Below are positions 20,427 to 31,269 of a DNA stretch of 64,000 nucleotides, piece by piece. How positions within the stretch are numbered: position 1 is the first letter of the stretch; each line of letters starts with the position of its first letter. The notes beneath the pieces were generated by a model. It worked only from the letters and a program-made list of their open reading frames with translations. It was not told the origin of the DNA and ran no database searches. The stretch spans positions 248,001 through 312,000 of the forward strand of contig JASANG010002574.1 of assembly GCA_030248215.1 (NCBI GenBank), given 5' to 3'. The stretch is from Enoplolaimus lenunculus. Its lineage: Eukaryota > Nematoda > Enoplea > Enoplida > Thoracostomopsidae. A program made the position numbers and the translations under genes.

Positions 20427-21091
20427 CACACAAAATAAATTGTCTTGTCTTCAAGAAATATTGTCTGAAATTTAAGACAATTATGTCTTGATACACACTC
20501 CAGACATATATTTCTTGAATTCAAGACTGTTATTCCTTAAATTTTTCAGAAATGTCAATTTAAGACTTTGTTTTATGAACAATTAAGAAAAATATTTCTT
20601 TGATATAAGACAAATACTTGTGAAATGTAAGACAAACATGTCTTAAATAAAACACAGAGATTTGCCATGCAAATTCACTTCAAAATTCAGGACTAAAGCT
20701 CAACCCAATAGTCTAATTTTACAACCTAAGATACGTCCAGGGCGTAAACTTTGGTTGGGGGGGTGGAGACTGAGCTCAACCATAAATATTTTTGAAATAC
20801 GATTACTTATATACACGCCTAAGAATATAAACGGATCAAATTTTTCTACACATTCAAAGATTAAAAATGATTTCTTGAATATAAGACAAGTATTTCTTCA
20901 AAGAAAGAAACTTGTGTCTTATAAATTGGCAATAGCAATTTCTTGAATATAAGACATTTATGTGTTAACCATTAAAGAAACGAATTTTTGAGCTGTTTAA
21001 AGCTATTAATGTCTGAAATACAAGACATTTATGTTTTGAAAATTTAAGAAAGTAGGAGTCTTGAAATTTTAAGACAACTTATTTTGTGTGT
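20427..21091. repeat. 665-bp element built of AAGACA/TGTCTT palindromes
   Basis: The inverted ends CACACAAAATAAATTGTCTT and AAGACAACTTATTTTGTGTG bound a region with many copies of TTCTTGAATATAAGACA-like words in both directions. A stretch around 20690-20850 without these words may be an insertion. No gene is seen. Confidence 0.65.
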
Positions 21092-21478
21092 GAGTCTCAG
21101 CGTGACAAATCAGAATCAAACATAGTTGGGCGTTGTTGAACAGTGCCTACAGCCAATCGCACAGTTCGTATACAAGTCGAACGACAAAGGGGTATAATAT
21201 CGTATCTCAAAGCTTCTAAAATACAAAAACACTTTTAATAGGCTTCAGAATAACCTTCTAGATAGTAAAGGTCCTAAATATGCTACCGGATGTTATATCC
21301 TTCCGAGCGGAAATCTTGGCTAAGCTTCAGACGAATTGGCGTTGAAAACTATTTGCTTAATACGAAAGTTTAAATTTAGCATTAATGTTGAAAAAGTGGC
21401 CTCAGATGAAGTCTTTATTTTGAACAAATCGAAGACTCGTTTAATCAATGGTTTGAGCAGCTGTTTAATATTTGTGCC

Positions 21479-21655
21479 CAGTGCCGGAACAGACTACGGT
21501 GGGTGCTCCTCGCAAAATTTTAGGCTGAGGATCCCCTCATACAAGTTTAATATTAACGGTTATTTTTATTTATAAACTTATTGCGGTGGGAGCCCGTTTT
21601 TGGGATGGGCCCCCAAATGCGTGGTATGGGGGTAACTCATCAGACCCTGTTCGTG
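21479..21655. repeat. GCCGGAGCAG-family element
   Basis: CAGTGCCGGAACAGACTACG starts it, GGATGGGCCCCCAAATGCG lies inside, and ATCAGACCCTGTTCG ends it. Confidence 0.55.
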
Positions 21656-21659
21656 CTTA

Positions 21660-22240
21660 GCTATTCATAACTGCTTAAAACGTTATTTGTTTTTCACAAA
21701 TAACATTTTATGCTTGTAAAGTAAGCTTACCCCTATAGATTGACCTGTGATATACAGTTTAACGGGTGGTGGTCGTGGGGGGTAGATTGCAAAAAACGTA
21801 ACAAGTGTTCCCAGGTTGAGATTCACAGAGACCAAAATGCTACTGTGACCCAAACACTTGACTGACGATGTTCAGGGTTTGAAACCATTTTTCAATTTTA
21901 TATTTGGCAAAAAAATTGTTCCTAAATACGATGCGGGTTCACGAGCATCCAATGACCAACCTGAATCTGAACCCAGGTTTTGAGGACCAAAATTTGTAAA
22001 CAAAAGATTTCATTAATAGTTGATGAGTATTATGAATGATAAATATTAATACATTCGTGTTGATCGCAACATATTATGAATGGATTGGAGCAATATTTTC
22101 GGTCTATGGAAACTAACAGATCACACTTTATAACTGGCTATTGAAAATAGCTACGGTAGTTTAGTCGTCCTGGTTAAAGTCCATCCCACAACAACCTGTT
22201 CTATCGTTAGAATATTTTTAAAATTCAAGAATAAACATTC
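21660..22240. other. Non-coding stretch, no recognised feature
   Basis: AT-rich sequence without recognised repeats or splice-bounded frames. Confidence 0.35.
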
Positions 22241-22247
22241 TATAACT

Positions 22248-22501
22248 CACTGTAAATTCCATTAAGTTGATTTCAACTCAGACTGAGTTGAATCAGTCAA
22301 TCTGAGTTATAGGACGATCAGAACTCATAATTCTGAGTTGATAGAGCTCATTCTGATTTAATTTATCAACTATCTCGGAATTAAATCAACTCAGAGTGAG
22401 AATCAACTTAAATCAGAGTGAGTTAAAGTTTGCTGTTACTAACTCAGAAGCAACTAATTTTCCGTCTAAGTTGATTAATCAACTCATTGGAATTTGCAGT
22501 G
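22248..22501. repeat. GAGTTGA-family MITE, full copy
   Basis: It runs from CACTGTAAATTCCATTAAG to TTGGAATTTGCAGTG. Confidence 0.85.
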
Positions 22502-22582
22502 CTGTTTATACGGATTTAGATTTAAAATGCGGCAATTTTAAATTAGTTGAGCTCAACTCGAGTATTTCAAAAGTGAAGCCTA

Positions 22583-23017
22583 CACTGTAAATTCCAGTGA
22601 GTTGATATTAACTCATATTGAGTTGTATTTATTCACAGGTTTGAGCTCTAAATTAGAACTTTCAAAACTCAGATATCTGAGTTCACTCAAGTTATTCTGA
22701 GTTAATTTATTAGCTCACCTGGAGTTAACTCAACTCAGAGTGAGAATCAAACCAACTCAGAGTGAGCTTAATGCTTGCTGTTACTAATTCACAATTAACT
22801 AACTCGCCATCTGAGTTAATTAATCAACTCAGACGGAAAGTTAGTTATTTCTGAGTTGAGTAGGTTCTCACAGTAACTTAAGTTGACTCCGTGCGCGTTG
22901 ATTAATTAAATCAGAATGAGTTGAATCAACTCAAAATTATGAGTTCTGACAGTCCTAATTTAGACTGAGTGATTTTACTCATTCTGAGTTAAAATCAACT
23001 CACTGAAATTTGCAGTG
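22583..23017. repeat. GAGTTGA-family element of double length
   Basis: It has family termini (CACTGTAAATTCCAGTGAG and CACTGAAATTTGCAGTG), but the body is 435 bp and a second inverted body starts near 22810. It looks like two copies fused head to head at their inner ends. Confidence 0.7.
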
Positions 23018-23414
23018 CGGACCTGGATGACCTCCAAAGAATTTTTAAATATTATCAAAGTCATGATGTTGCTTATAATTTGAACCAGAGTTCAAATTTA
23101 TAATTAAGACAAAATGTTTTAAAGTCACAATCATTTTAGATTGCAATATTAATGTTGAACCGTTTCATCTTGCCGCCTAAACATATTTACTAAAACGCCC
23201 GACATATGAAACACGCTTTACCGCTATATAGAGAATGCGAAACCGCTGAATGGCCCTAATTTAATTTTATTGTCCGTCCAAACTTTTCCCGATCGGCACG
23301 TTTTGGTTCACAAAGCATCTCGGGTCATAGTAGCGTAGCCGGCACTACTTTTGCTCATAATAGTGATTTCTGGTTAATGCTGTAAAAATTTCAAAACCAC
23401 ATATTTACTTAGTC

Positions 23415-23600
23415 TTGTATACGAGCCTGTAACCTAGGGAACGCCACTCATCTCGCGTGGAACATTTTCACCCCTTCCCCCCGCTAGAAAATTTCCAACC
23501 GTGCTTGTAAGTCAACGATAACCCTTGTATGCCCCTCCTGAAAAATTATGAACCTCGCCAACAAGGTGAGCTGGTTACGGGTTTGCGTTTTTACACGCTA
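23415..23600. repeat. GTAGCC-family element
   Basis: GAGCCTGTAACCTAGGG starts it and GGTGAGCTGGTTACGGG ends it. The interior has AACCGTGCTTGTAAGTCAAC. Confidence 0.68.
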
Positions 23601-23674
23601 CCCCTGAAAGCGTTCCGCATAAATAGTTTTTAAAATCAAAGAAATTAAAGTACCATTACGAACTATAATTTAAT

Positions 23675-24036
23675 TTTAGCGGTTTTGGTAAATTTGGCTA
23701 TTTCATATATATTTTAGCGGTTTTGGTAAATTTTGCTATTTCATATATATTTTAGCGGTTTTGGTAAATTTGGCTATTTCATATATATTTTAGCGGTTTT
23801 GGTAAATTTGGCTATTTCATATATATTTTAGCGGTTTTTGTAAATTTGGCGATTTCATATATATTTTAGCGGTTTTGGTAAATTTGGCTATTTCATATAT
23901 ATTTTAGCGGTTTTGGTAAATTTGGCTATTTCATATATATTTAGTGTACAGAAATATGCCGCTATAAACGATTTAGCGGTTTTGGTAAATTTGGCTATTT
24001 CATATATATTTAGTGTACAGAAATATGCCGCTATAA
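23675..24036. repeat. 38-bp tandem array grading into 68-bp units
   Basis: Seven units with period 38 have AGCGGTTTTGGTAAATTTGG at 23678, 23716, 23754, 23792, 23830, 23868 and 23906. Then come two 68-bp units that add GTGTACAGAAATATGCCGCT. TTTAGCGG at each unit start is inverted as CCGCTATAAA at the long-unit end, so the array looks like an expanded terminal repeat of a small foldback element. Confidence 0.9.
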
Positions 24037-24252
24037 ACGAAGCTTGTATATTTGCGGAACTTTAAAACCAGCACCGTGGTGCCGGTATTGACAAACTGGT
24101 CTTCCCGGAAAAAAATTGGTTCCGCCGGACGAAATTTTCAAAAAAACATTTCGTCTGCTGGGACAAAAATTTTTATACAAAAATTAATTCGTCGAAAACA
24201 ATTCCTAATTTTGATCTCTTTGCCTGTCAAATCAATTTTCCACAAAATTAGA

Positions 24253-24608
24253 TACTTTCTAAAAACTTAAACTTAATTTACAGCTTAACTAAACTTGAAT
24301 ATTAGTTTAAGTAAAACTCAAATGGCTGGACGGACTACCTAAACTACAATTTTAAGTTTTACTTAAGCTAGCATATTTAAGTTTAACACGAGTTTAAGTG
24401 AACTTATTTTTAGATTAAGCAACGCGTGCAGCGCAGAAATTATGTGTATCAAAGAGTTCACTAAGTTCAGCTTAAACTAAAAATACGTAAGATTTTAAAT
24501 TAGTTTAAGCGTAATCCTACCTGTTAGTTTAGTTATTCTAGAAAGCTAGTTTAATACTACTGGATTAGCTTAAGCTTAACTAAAGTTAGTTTAACCTTTT
24601 AGATAGTA
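24253..24608. repeat. TTTAAG-family element
   Basis: It starts TACTTTCTAAAAACTTAAAC and ends AACCTTTTAGATAGTA. The body is dense in TTTAAGTTTA words in both directions. TAC lies at both edges. Other copies are at 34186-34550 and, inverted, 27632-27995. Confidence 0.75.
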
Positions 24609-24979
24609 CGTGGCAACCAATTCAATGGGACGAGACCGTGTTTTCTGTTACACTTGACCGAACATGGATTAACGCTTGGTATATAACCAAAAGTTAAAAT
24701 TACACATAAAACCTAAATTGTTCGCAGAGTACGCGACCTGTTGATGAAATTGCTAAACTTTCAACTAAAATATGCGTCTGGTTTTCGATTATTTTGTGAA
24801 ATCAACTCAAATTATACGAAAGAAATGTTAAAAATTCAACTGTTTAGTCAAGTGAACACTCATTAAACTTTGAAAAAATATTAAAAGTTTAAGGTCGACG
24901 TTAATAAATCTCAGGCTGGCAGTACTTTTAAGTTTAGGCTATTAAATGCGTATTAATTAATGCTTTATCGTTGTAAAAT

Positions 24980-25600
24980 ATCAATTAAAATTAAACCGTA
25001 AAGATAACAATAAATTGCATTTCCTGATGATTTCAAGGTAAAGTGAAATGTATCATAAAACGAAGGAAATATTTTAGTTTCGCGAACAAAATGGTTATTA
25101 CCAGACTTCGATAAATAATGTAATAATTGATTAAAATATTTAAATTTATCAAAACTAACGCAACCAGTACAGTTATTCATCAATATACTCAAAACGTTCA
25201 CATAAAGACATGGCTATTATGAGACAGTGCAGGGTAGGATCCACAGTAGTGTCACCAGAAATGTCCCCCCAAACACTACTGATTATTACTTCTGTAAGCC
25301 GACCCTGAGGCTGACGCAAAGGCTGCGGCTGGAAGCTAAACTCGAGTTTAAACCTTCAGCTCTCAGCCTGGTGAACTGGTTGACTCAGCATTTCAGCCAA
25401 AGTCTATATTGAATTGATTGACTCACCATTGAATGTTTTTGCGGGCGGAAGTAACCAAGAAGTAGCAGTAGACTTGACACTTATGTTGACCCAAAGTCGA
25501 AAAACCACTCAACTGTTAAACATACCCATGAGGGCTATGCTATAAGAAAAAAGCTTATTGCACAAAGTGTTTGTCACAGGAAATAGTCTACAGAGACGTA
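24980..25600. other. Non-coding stretch, no recognised feature
   Basis: It includes a slightly GC-richer patch at 25225-25400 with open frames on both strands, but no motif or clear exon borders. Confidence 0.35.
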
Positions 25601-25604
25601 CCAG

Positions 25605-25982
25605 CAGTAACAACAACAATAATAACAACAACAATAATAATAACAACAACAACAATAACAACAACAACAACAACAACAAAAACTATAAACAATAACAACA
25701 ACGTCAAAAACGACAACAACAAAAGCAACATCAACGACAACAACAACAACAGCAACAAACAAAAACTACAAACAACACCAACAACCAAAAACTTCAAACA
25801 ACGACAACAACAACAACAACAAAAACTATAAACAACAACATCAAAAACAACAACACAAACTGCAACGACAACAACAACAACAAACAACAACAACAACAAC
25901 AACAAACAACAAAAACAACAACAACAGCAGCAGCAACAACGACAACAACAACAACAACAATAACAAAAACAACAACAACAGC

Positions 25983-26041
<59 letters not shown>

Positions 26042-26069
26042 AAACAACAACAACAGCAACAGCAACAGC

Positions 26070-26104
<35 letters not shown>
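25605..26104. repeat. (CAA)n/(TTG)n tract, about 500 bp
   Basis: A 500-bp CAA-rich tract is interrupted by AAC-to-AAT, CAG and AAAC variants. It keeps several long frames open, including a 193-codon Cys-rich one and poly-Val and poly-Leu ones on the minus strand. All are by-products of the triplet repeat. Confidence 0.97.
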
Positions 26105-26592
26105 CTTCCACGTAAATCTGGCAGACTTATTACTCCTATAAAACTTGCGCAGTAGTGTATACAAGGCACGGGCCAGGGATAGAAAAGATATATTTTCGAA
26201 ATTTCTGGAGACAGAGACTAAAGATGAACAACATTAACCAGCGTCCACGAATAACCAGGATGATCCCAGAGGTCCACAAATTTTGTTTCTGCATCACTGT
26301 TTAAGCATCCGACCCGTGGTGAAATCATGGCTACGCGACTAAAAGTTTGCTACAGTAAACAATACAAAAGCAATACACAGACAATCAAACAGTAGCGGCA
26401 TTGTTTTTGTTTAAGAACCCAGGACGCCGTGGTTCAAGGCAAACGAACCACTGGATCAGGTTTGACCGACTGGTTAACAAAACATCCAAGCGGTGAAAAG
26501 TGTTTGAAAAATAGAGCTACGCATTTTATTAGTTTTGTCAGTTTTAGGAAGGAACCGGGATTTCTGACCTTTTTCACTAAGCCGCTGGAATA

Positions 26593-26672
26593 GCGGGCCT
26601 ACAGAACGGTGATGGAATTGGCGGTCTTAGGATTCCGTGGCAAGCGGTTTCCTGCTGCGCCACATAGCCCGC
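26593..26672 (-). pseudogene. tRNA-like sequence with degenerate B box
   Basis: On the minus strand GCGGGC (start) can pair with GCCCGC (end) 80 bases on. TGGCGCAGCAGG fits an A box at the expected place. The T-arm region (CACCGTTCTGTAGG) lacks GGTTCGA, so this would be a decayed tRNA or tRNA-derived sequence. Confidence 0.3.
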
Positions 26673-27037
26673 CTCTTCGACTACCTTTATCGTCGACTAT
26701 ACGTGTCGACCGTACGCTGCCGGCAAACATAAACATACGTACAATCCAGGTCAAGCATATCTCACATTACAAGCTTGTTTTTAGTCAAAAGAATTGAGTA
26801 TTTTTTGAGATTTTTTTAATTTTGTTTCAATCTTTTGTAAGTGTTAAATTAGCAAAAAATAGGTTTCTTAAACTCTGAAAGCGCTAACCAGACAACAGTT
26901 TCTGGTTACCAACATTTGTTGTGGCTCCGGCTCAAGCTGTGTTCTCAACTGAAAGTTTGTTACTGAAAATATGTAAGTTTCGTTCTTTTTCAATATAACT
27001 TCTTACAAAATAGCTTCAGAAAGCAATGTATTGTTGC

Positions 27038-27246
27038 CGCTAGCGGATCCAGAGGACGGCGGGGCGGATGGAGCGTATGCCACCCCGTCAGAATTTTTTT
27101 GGAGATAAAATAGAATTAAGATCCGTGTTAATTTCCCATCTCAAAAAATTGGCACAAATATTGCACACATAGTAAAAATTTTCATTGTATAACTTTTGCC
27201 ACACCCACCCGACCATCCATAAGAAATTTCTGGATTCGCCGGCGGT
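27038..27246. repeat. GGATCC-family element
   Basis: CGCTAGCGGATCCAGAGGAC on the left and AAATTTCTGGATTCGCCGGCG on the right are inverted. GTCAGAATTTTTTTGGAG inside matches the family. Confidence 0.65.
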
Positions 27247-27631
27247 TGTTGCGTCCATTGCCCGTTGCTCGGCCGGTGTCCTTAGAAATAACCCAATTCT
27301 CACACTGAAGTTCGGCGTATTTATTGTTGCATCTATGAATTAATAATTTTAAAATTTTACAAAATTTAGAAGATAATTTAAAAAAAAATAAAATAAAACT
27401 ACCGTCTGTATATCAAATTGCGCAAATAAACCGTTTTTATGATTTGAAACCTAAACCCAATTTGTAAACAGTATTCAGAGCAGCGGCCAGTGTAAGCTTT
27501 TCTCATGCAATATTAGCAATAGTGGCTTGTTTAATCGTTTTTGGTGATTTAGCAAACAAGTACAAATTTTGAATTTCATTATAATTAAAATTCATATATT
27601 TTCGATGAAATCACTGATTTGAGCAGGTGAT

Positions 27632-27995
27632 AGTTACTCTTCAAAAGTTTAAACTAACTTGATTTAAGTTTAAACTAATCCAGCATCCATTAAACTAATT
27701 TTGTCGATTAACTGAACTAACCAGTAATTTATACTTAAACACATTTAAAATGGTTTATATATTTAGTTTAAACTAAACTTAATGAATTCTCAGATACACA
27801 TAATTTCTCGGCTGCACTTGTTACTTCAACCAGAAATAAGTTTAACTTAAACTCTTCTTAAACTTAAAAATATGTTAGTCTAAGTTAAACTTGTAATTCT
27901 AGTTTAGTTAGTTCGTACAGCCATTTCAGTATTACTTAAACTAATATTTAGGTTCGTTAAGCTAAAACGTAACTTTAAGTTTTTAGAGAGTAGAG
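27632..27995. repeat. TTTAAG-family element, inverted copy
   Basis: CTCTTCAAAAGTTTAAAC on the left and TTAAGTTTTTAGAGAGTA on the right match the inverse of the 24.3 kb copy. A GGATCC-family element has inserted at its right edge. Confidence 0.68.
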
Positions 27996-27996
27996 T

Positions 27997-28223
27997 CACT
28001 ATCGGATCCAGATGGAGGCGTACGCCCCGAGTCAGAATTTTTTGTGTTAAAATGGTAAGGTCCCTCCCTACTTTACAGTTTTCCCCCAGAAATTGTTTTT
28101 GTAAAAAACACAATTTTTCCCGCAGAAATTTTTTGTGATAAAATGATAACGTACCTCTCAATTTTTGCGTTTCATAACATTGGCCAGCCCGCCCCCCGTC
28201 ACAAATTTTTGGATCCGCCGCTG
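27997..28223. repeat. GGATCC-family element with perfect 8-bp target duplication
   Basis: CACTATCGGATCCAG and TTTTTGGATCCGCCGCTG bound it. AGTAGAGT flanks both sides (27989-27996 and 28224-28231). This copy shows best that the family is hAT-like. Confidence 0.88.
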
Positions 28224-28419
28224 AGTAGAGTTGCAATTTATGAGTAATTATTGCGTTGAAGGTAGCTCAAAGTTCCTATGGCCAATGTAATTCTTTGAAG
28301 AAAAACAGCCAGTTTTGAGTGAGTACAACGCGCAGAAATGTAATGATTTGTGTTGTTAAGTGATATTTAAAACAACAACGGTGCGTTTGCACTGTTCATG
28401 TTAATTATTTTAATGCCTG

Positions 28420-28494
28420 CGTCACCGTGCGTCACAATGCGGTGTCGTACATGACTAATTAGTGTACCATACCGCATCGTGACACGCGGTGACG
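28420..28494. repeat. 32-bp stem hairpin beside a minisatellite
   Basis: The arms 28420-28451 and 28463-28494 pair at about 27 of 32 positions (CGTCACCG with CGGTGACG at the base) around an 11-base loop TGACTAATTAG. The 21-bp array starts right after it. The apex (GCGGTGTCGTACATGACTAA) resembles the centre of the 8.3 kb inverted repeat. Confidence 0.85.
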
Positions 28495-28496
28495 AA

Positions 28497-28745
28497 AGTG
28501 ACGGACGGCACAAAACGGATGACGGACGGCACCATACGGATGATGGACGGCACCATACGGATGACGGACGGCGCCAAACGGATGATGGACGGCACCATAC
28601 GGATGACGGACGGCGCCATACGGATGACGGACGGCACCATACGGATGACGGACGGCGCCATACGGATGACGGACGGCGCCATACGGATGACGGACGGCGC
28701 CATACGGATGACGGACGTCGTCGCTCGGGTGACGGATGGACGCCA
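28497..28745. repeat. 21-bp minisatellite, about 11-12 units
   Basis: Units of 21 bp with core ATGACGGACGGCGCCATACG alternate between GCACC and GCGCC. Since 21 is a multiple of three, frames of 82-142 codons stay open on both strands with 7-residue periods. All are by-products. Confidence 0.95.
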
Positions 28746-28898
28746 TACGACAAGTACAGTGCATTCCTAAACCAGTCATTTGTAACAGTCCTCATAAGTA
28801 TAACAAGTCTAACTAAAAATACGAAACCAAAATAGTAATTTTAAACCAAATTTTACGTAATATATACAGGAAGTAAGCTTAACATAATTCAAAACATT

Positions 28899-29107
28899 GG
28901 CACACGTAAAGATCAGGGGCGGAACCGTTTTTCTGAGACTACAAAAGAGTAAGCTTAAGTTTTAGACTAATTTTTATCGCTTGGCTTAGGTTTTGGCTTC
29001 GGCTTAGGAATATGCTCATTCTTCCGCTTAAACTTAGGCTTGGGCCTAGGCTTAGGCTTAGGAATACCCTTATAATACTGTATCCGCGCGTGTTCTTTGC
29101 ATTGGCT
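28899..29107. repeat. TTAGGC-family element with perfect 8-bp target duplication
   Basis: It begins GGCACACGTAAAGATCAGG and ends TTCTTTGCATTGGCT, with AAAACATT on both sides (28891-28898 and 29108-29115). TTAGGCTTAGG repeats lie inside and give a lysine-proline frame on the minus strand that is not a gene. Confidence 0.88.
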
Positions 29108-29274
29108 AAAACATTTAAGAAGCTTAGGGTACTTTGCGCAAATTAGAACCGACAAACTAATAGGATTTGCTGGAAATACTTGGTAAACAAACAACAACTG
29201 GATCCAAAATAGCACTGCCATTACTTAAGAACGCTTTAAAATAGAAGCGAAATGTTTTTAAAGGACCCTCCCGG

Positions 29275-29450
29275 CCGACCACTTTTAATCCGAAATTTCA
29301 TCGACTCGACAATTTGTTGGCCATCTTTGTGCCTCAGCTTTAAGCTTACAAATATGATTATGCTTAAGCTTATTCATAGGCTTTTTAGGACACTGTTGGG
29401 CGACAAAGTTGTCGTGCGACCGAATTGTCGCAGATCCGGTTTAGACTGCG
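29275..29450. repeat. CGACAATT-family element
   Basis: CGACTCGACAATTTGTTGG on the left and CGACAAAGTTGTCGTGCGAC on the right give inverted GTCG words. The centre has CTTAAGCTTATTCATAGGC. Confidence 0.55.
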
Positions 29451-29773
29451 TTGGTTTGTAAACCTAAATGCCAATGTGAAAAGTGTACAATGGTCCTATA
29501 AAACATTGAAATTGTAAGCTTTGTGTTTACCAACTCTGATTTCTGATCCGCTGTTTATATCTCAGTTGAAACCAGGTTTGTGTATTATCAGCGACAAGAT
29601 TCATTGAACTTATAAACACTAGAATTGAAATAAACAAAAAATAACAGCTGTTTTAATTTCCTGTCACATGATTTCGAAATTTTGAAATAAATTCAAAAAA
29701 ATATATCTTTGCATGCAACTCAGAACGTCACCGTCGCATTCGTCCAAATAAAATAAATGCTAAAAACAGCAGA

Positions 29774-29993
29774 GCCCGTATTCTCAAATGTGTGTAGCAC
29801 CTATCACCAGTTGACGATAGTTACTATAACTTTGAAACCAGCGCATGGCCGAGGTACGAAATTCAGCACATTGTTCACGTTTGATATGCCCTACTTCTGT
29901 GCCAATGTTGAGATGTGCAATTGCAGATGTTCGTCAATTTGAAAACATATCGCTAACTGATGATAGGTGCTATATGCATTTGAGAATATGGGC
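29774..29993. repeat. TATTCTC-family element, full copy
   Basis: GCCCGTATTCTCAAATGTG with CACCTATCACCAGTTG on the left is inverted as TGATAGGTGC and GCATTTGAGAATATGGGC on the right, about 220 bp. Overlapping 61- and 80-codon frames across it are incidental. Confidence 0.82.
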
Positions 29994-30054
29994 CCAGAAA
30001 TTTTGCGTTGAGGTAGACTCAACACGTGGCAGGGGTTGTAAAAAAAGTAGTGGT

Positions 30055-30082
30055 TCAACGAGTGGCACAAACCACTCGTTGA
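30055..30082. repeat. Perfect 11-bp hairpin
   Basis: TCAACGAGTGG (30055-30065) pairs with CCACTCGTTGA (30072-30082) around CACAAA. Further GTTGAGGTAGACTCAAC words nearby suggest a small repeat unit. Confidence 0.75.
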
Positions 30083-30992
30083 GGTAGCGTCAACGGAAAA
30101 TGTTCATTCAGATAGAGTCAACGACCATTCGTTAACCCTACGCTTGGACACATTTTGTGGCCAGGCCGAATAACTAATGTTGTGTATATTTGTAGTGAAA
30201 ATTAATACACCAACGCAGTACATCGACATTTCAAACTAAAATTTTGAAATTTATAAAAATTCAAAAATTTTAAAATTGTGTTCAAGACAGAGTTTGATTT
30301 AAAATTATCCCCTACAGGTCATACATTTTGTCGCCCGGAACTCGCTTAGGGTAAACATCATTCGTATTAACATTTTAAAATATATTTGTTATAATTAATA
30401 GTTTGGGTCGTGTTTATTTTGTGTACGGCCAACCCGCTGGGAATATCTCAGTCTGTTACCGGTCCGCAACCGAGTCACTTTGATAACGGGGCTTAACATT
30501 TATCAAAAGGGATATACAAAGGTTATCGATGACTTACAAGCAAGGTTGAAAATTTCCGATCGAAGACCATAATTCTTCCAGCGGCGTTAACCTGTTTGTT
30601 CCGTTTGGTTGCAGACCCGGTTTATTAGGTTTCCAACCGCTTTATCTTTGCAGGACGTTCGAGTAAGCAAATTTTCATAATATTCGAATATTTCAAATTT
30701 GCAATATAAGACTTTTAATCGTATACCTATCCGCTTTCAAACACGTCAGCTACATACACATATTTTAAGAATTAAAAAATTAATAATTACTCAAAATGAA
30801 ATATTTTCAAAATTTTACACAGACTTCGACCGAATAGTCAAAGTAACACTCAAATTAGCTTAAACTGTTAAGCCCAAATACTTGCAACCGAACCAGTTCG
30901 GCACTGCACTGCATCGACCACGAAATTTTGACAGCTGGCCATAGTTTGGCCACCAACATCTTTCAGCTAAACTTAAAAACATTTTTTTAAAA

Positions 30993-31265
30993 TTAACCCT
31001 TTCTCACATGAATATTTTCTATTTCCCCTGAGACCTACTTTTATGCTAGGATTCGAACTCGGGTGACTGGCGTGGGAGGCGTATACCATCACCACTCAGC
31101 TATAGGAGCTTGACGCTCGAGCCCGAGGGGGCTCTCACGTCTTGTGGTGATTTAGTACAATGTATACGTGTTGCAATGGTTAAACATGGTGCGATATATA
31201 TTATTTACCGTATATACGCAGCGCTGAGAGTTGCCTATAGGCAACTCAATGTGACAAGGGGTGAA
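30993..31265 (-). repeat. TTAA-flanked element with tRNA-like core, full copy
   Basis: It begins TTAACCCTTTCTCACATGAA and ends TGTGACAAGGGGTGAA. On the minus strand the core has an A box (TAGCTGAGTGGTGATGG) and a B box (GAGTTCGAATCCTAGC), with GAGGGGGCTCTCACGTCTTG visible on the plus strand. The CCC ends at TTAA are piggyBac-like, while the core is tRNA-like. Confidence 0.82.
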
Positions 31266-31269
31266 TATT

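Noticed and set aside
25588-26169. 193-codon Cys-rich frame and neighbouring Val- and Leu-rich frames
   Set aside because: They arise from reading the CAA/TTG tract in its three frames.
28367-28835. Several overlapping frames of 82-142 codons on both strands
   Set aside because: The 21-bp unit is a multiple of three, so every frame without a stop stays open.
29024-29220. Lys-Pro repeat frame on the minus strand
   Set aside because: It is the TTAGGC run of a transposon read in frame, as are similar frames at 50247 and 61277.
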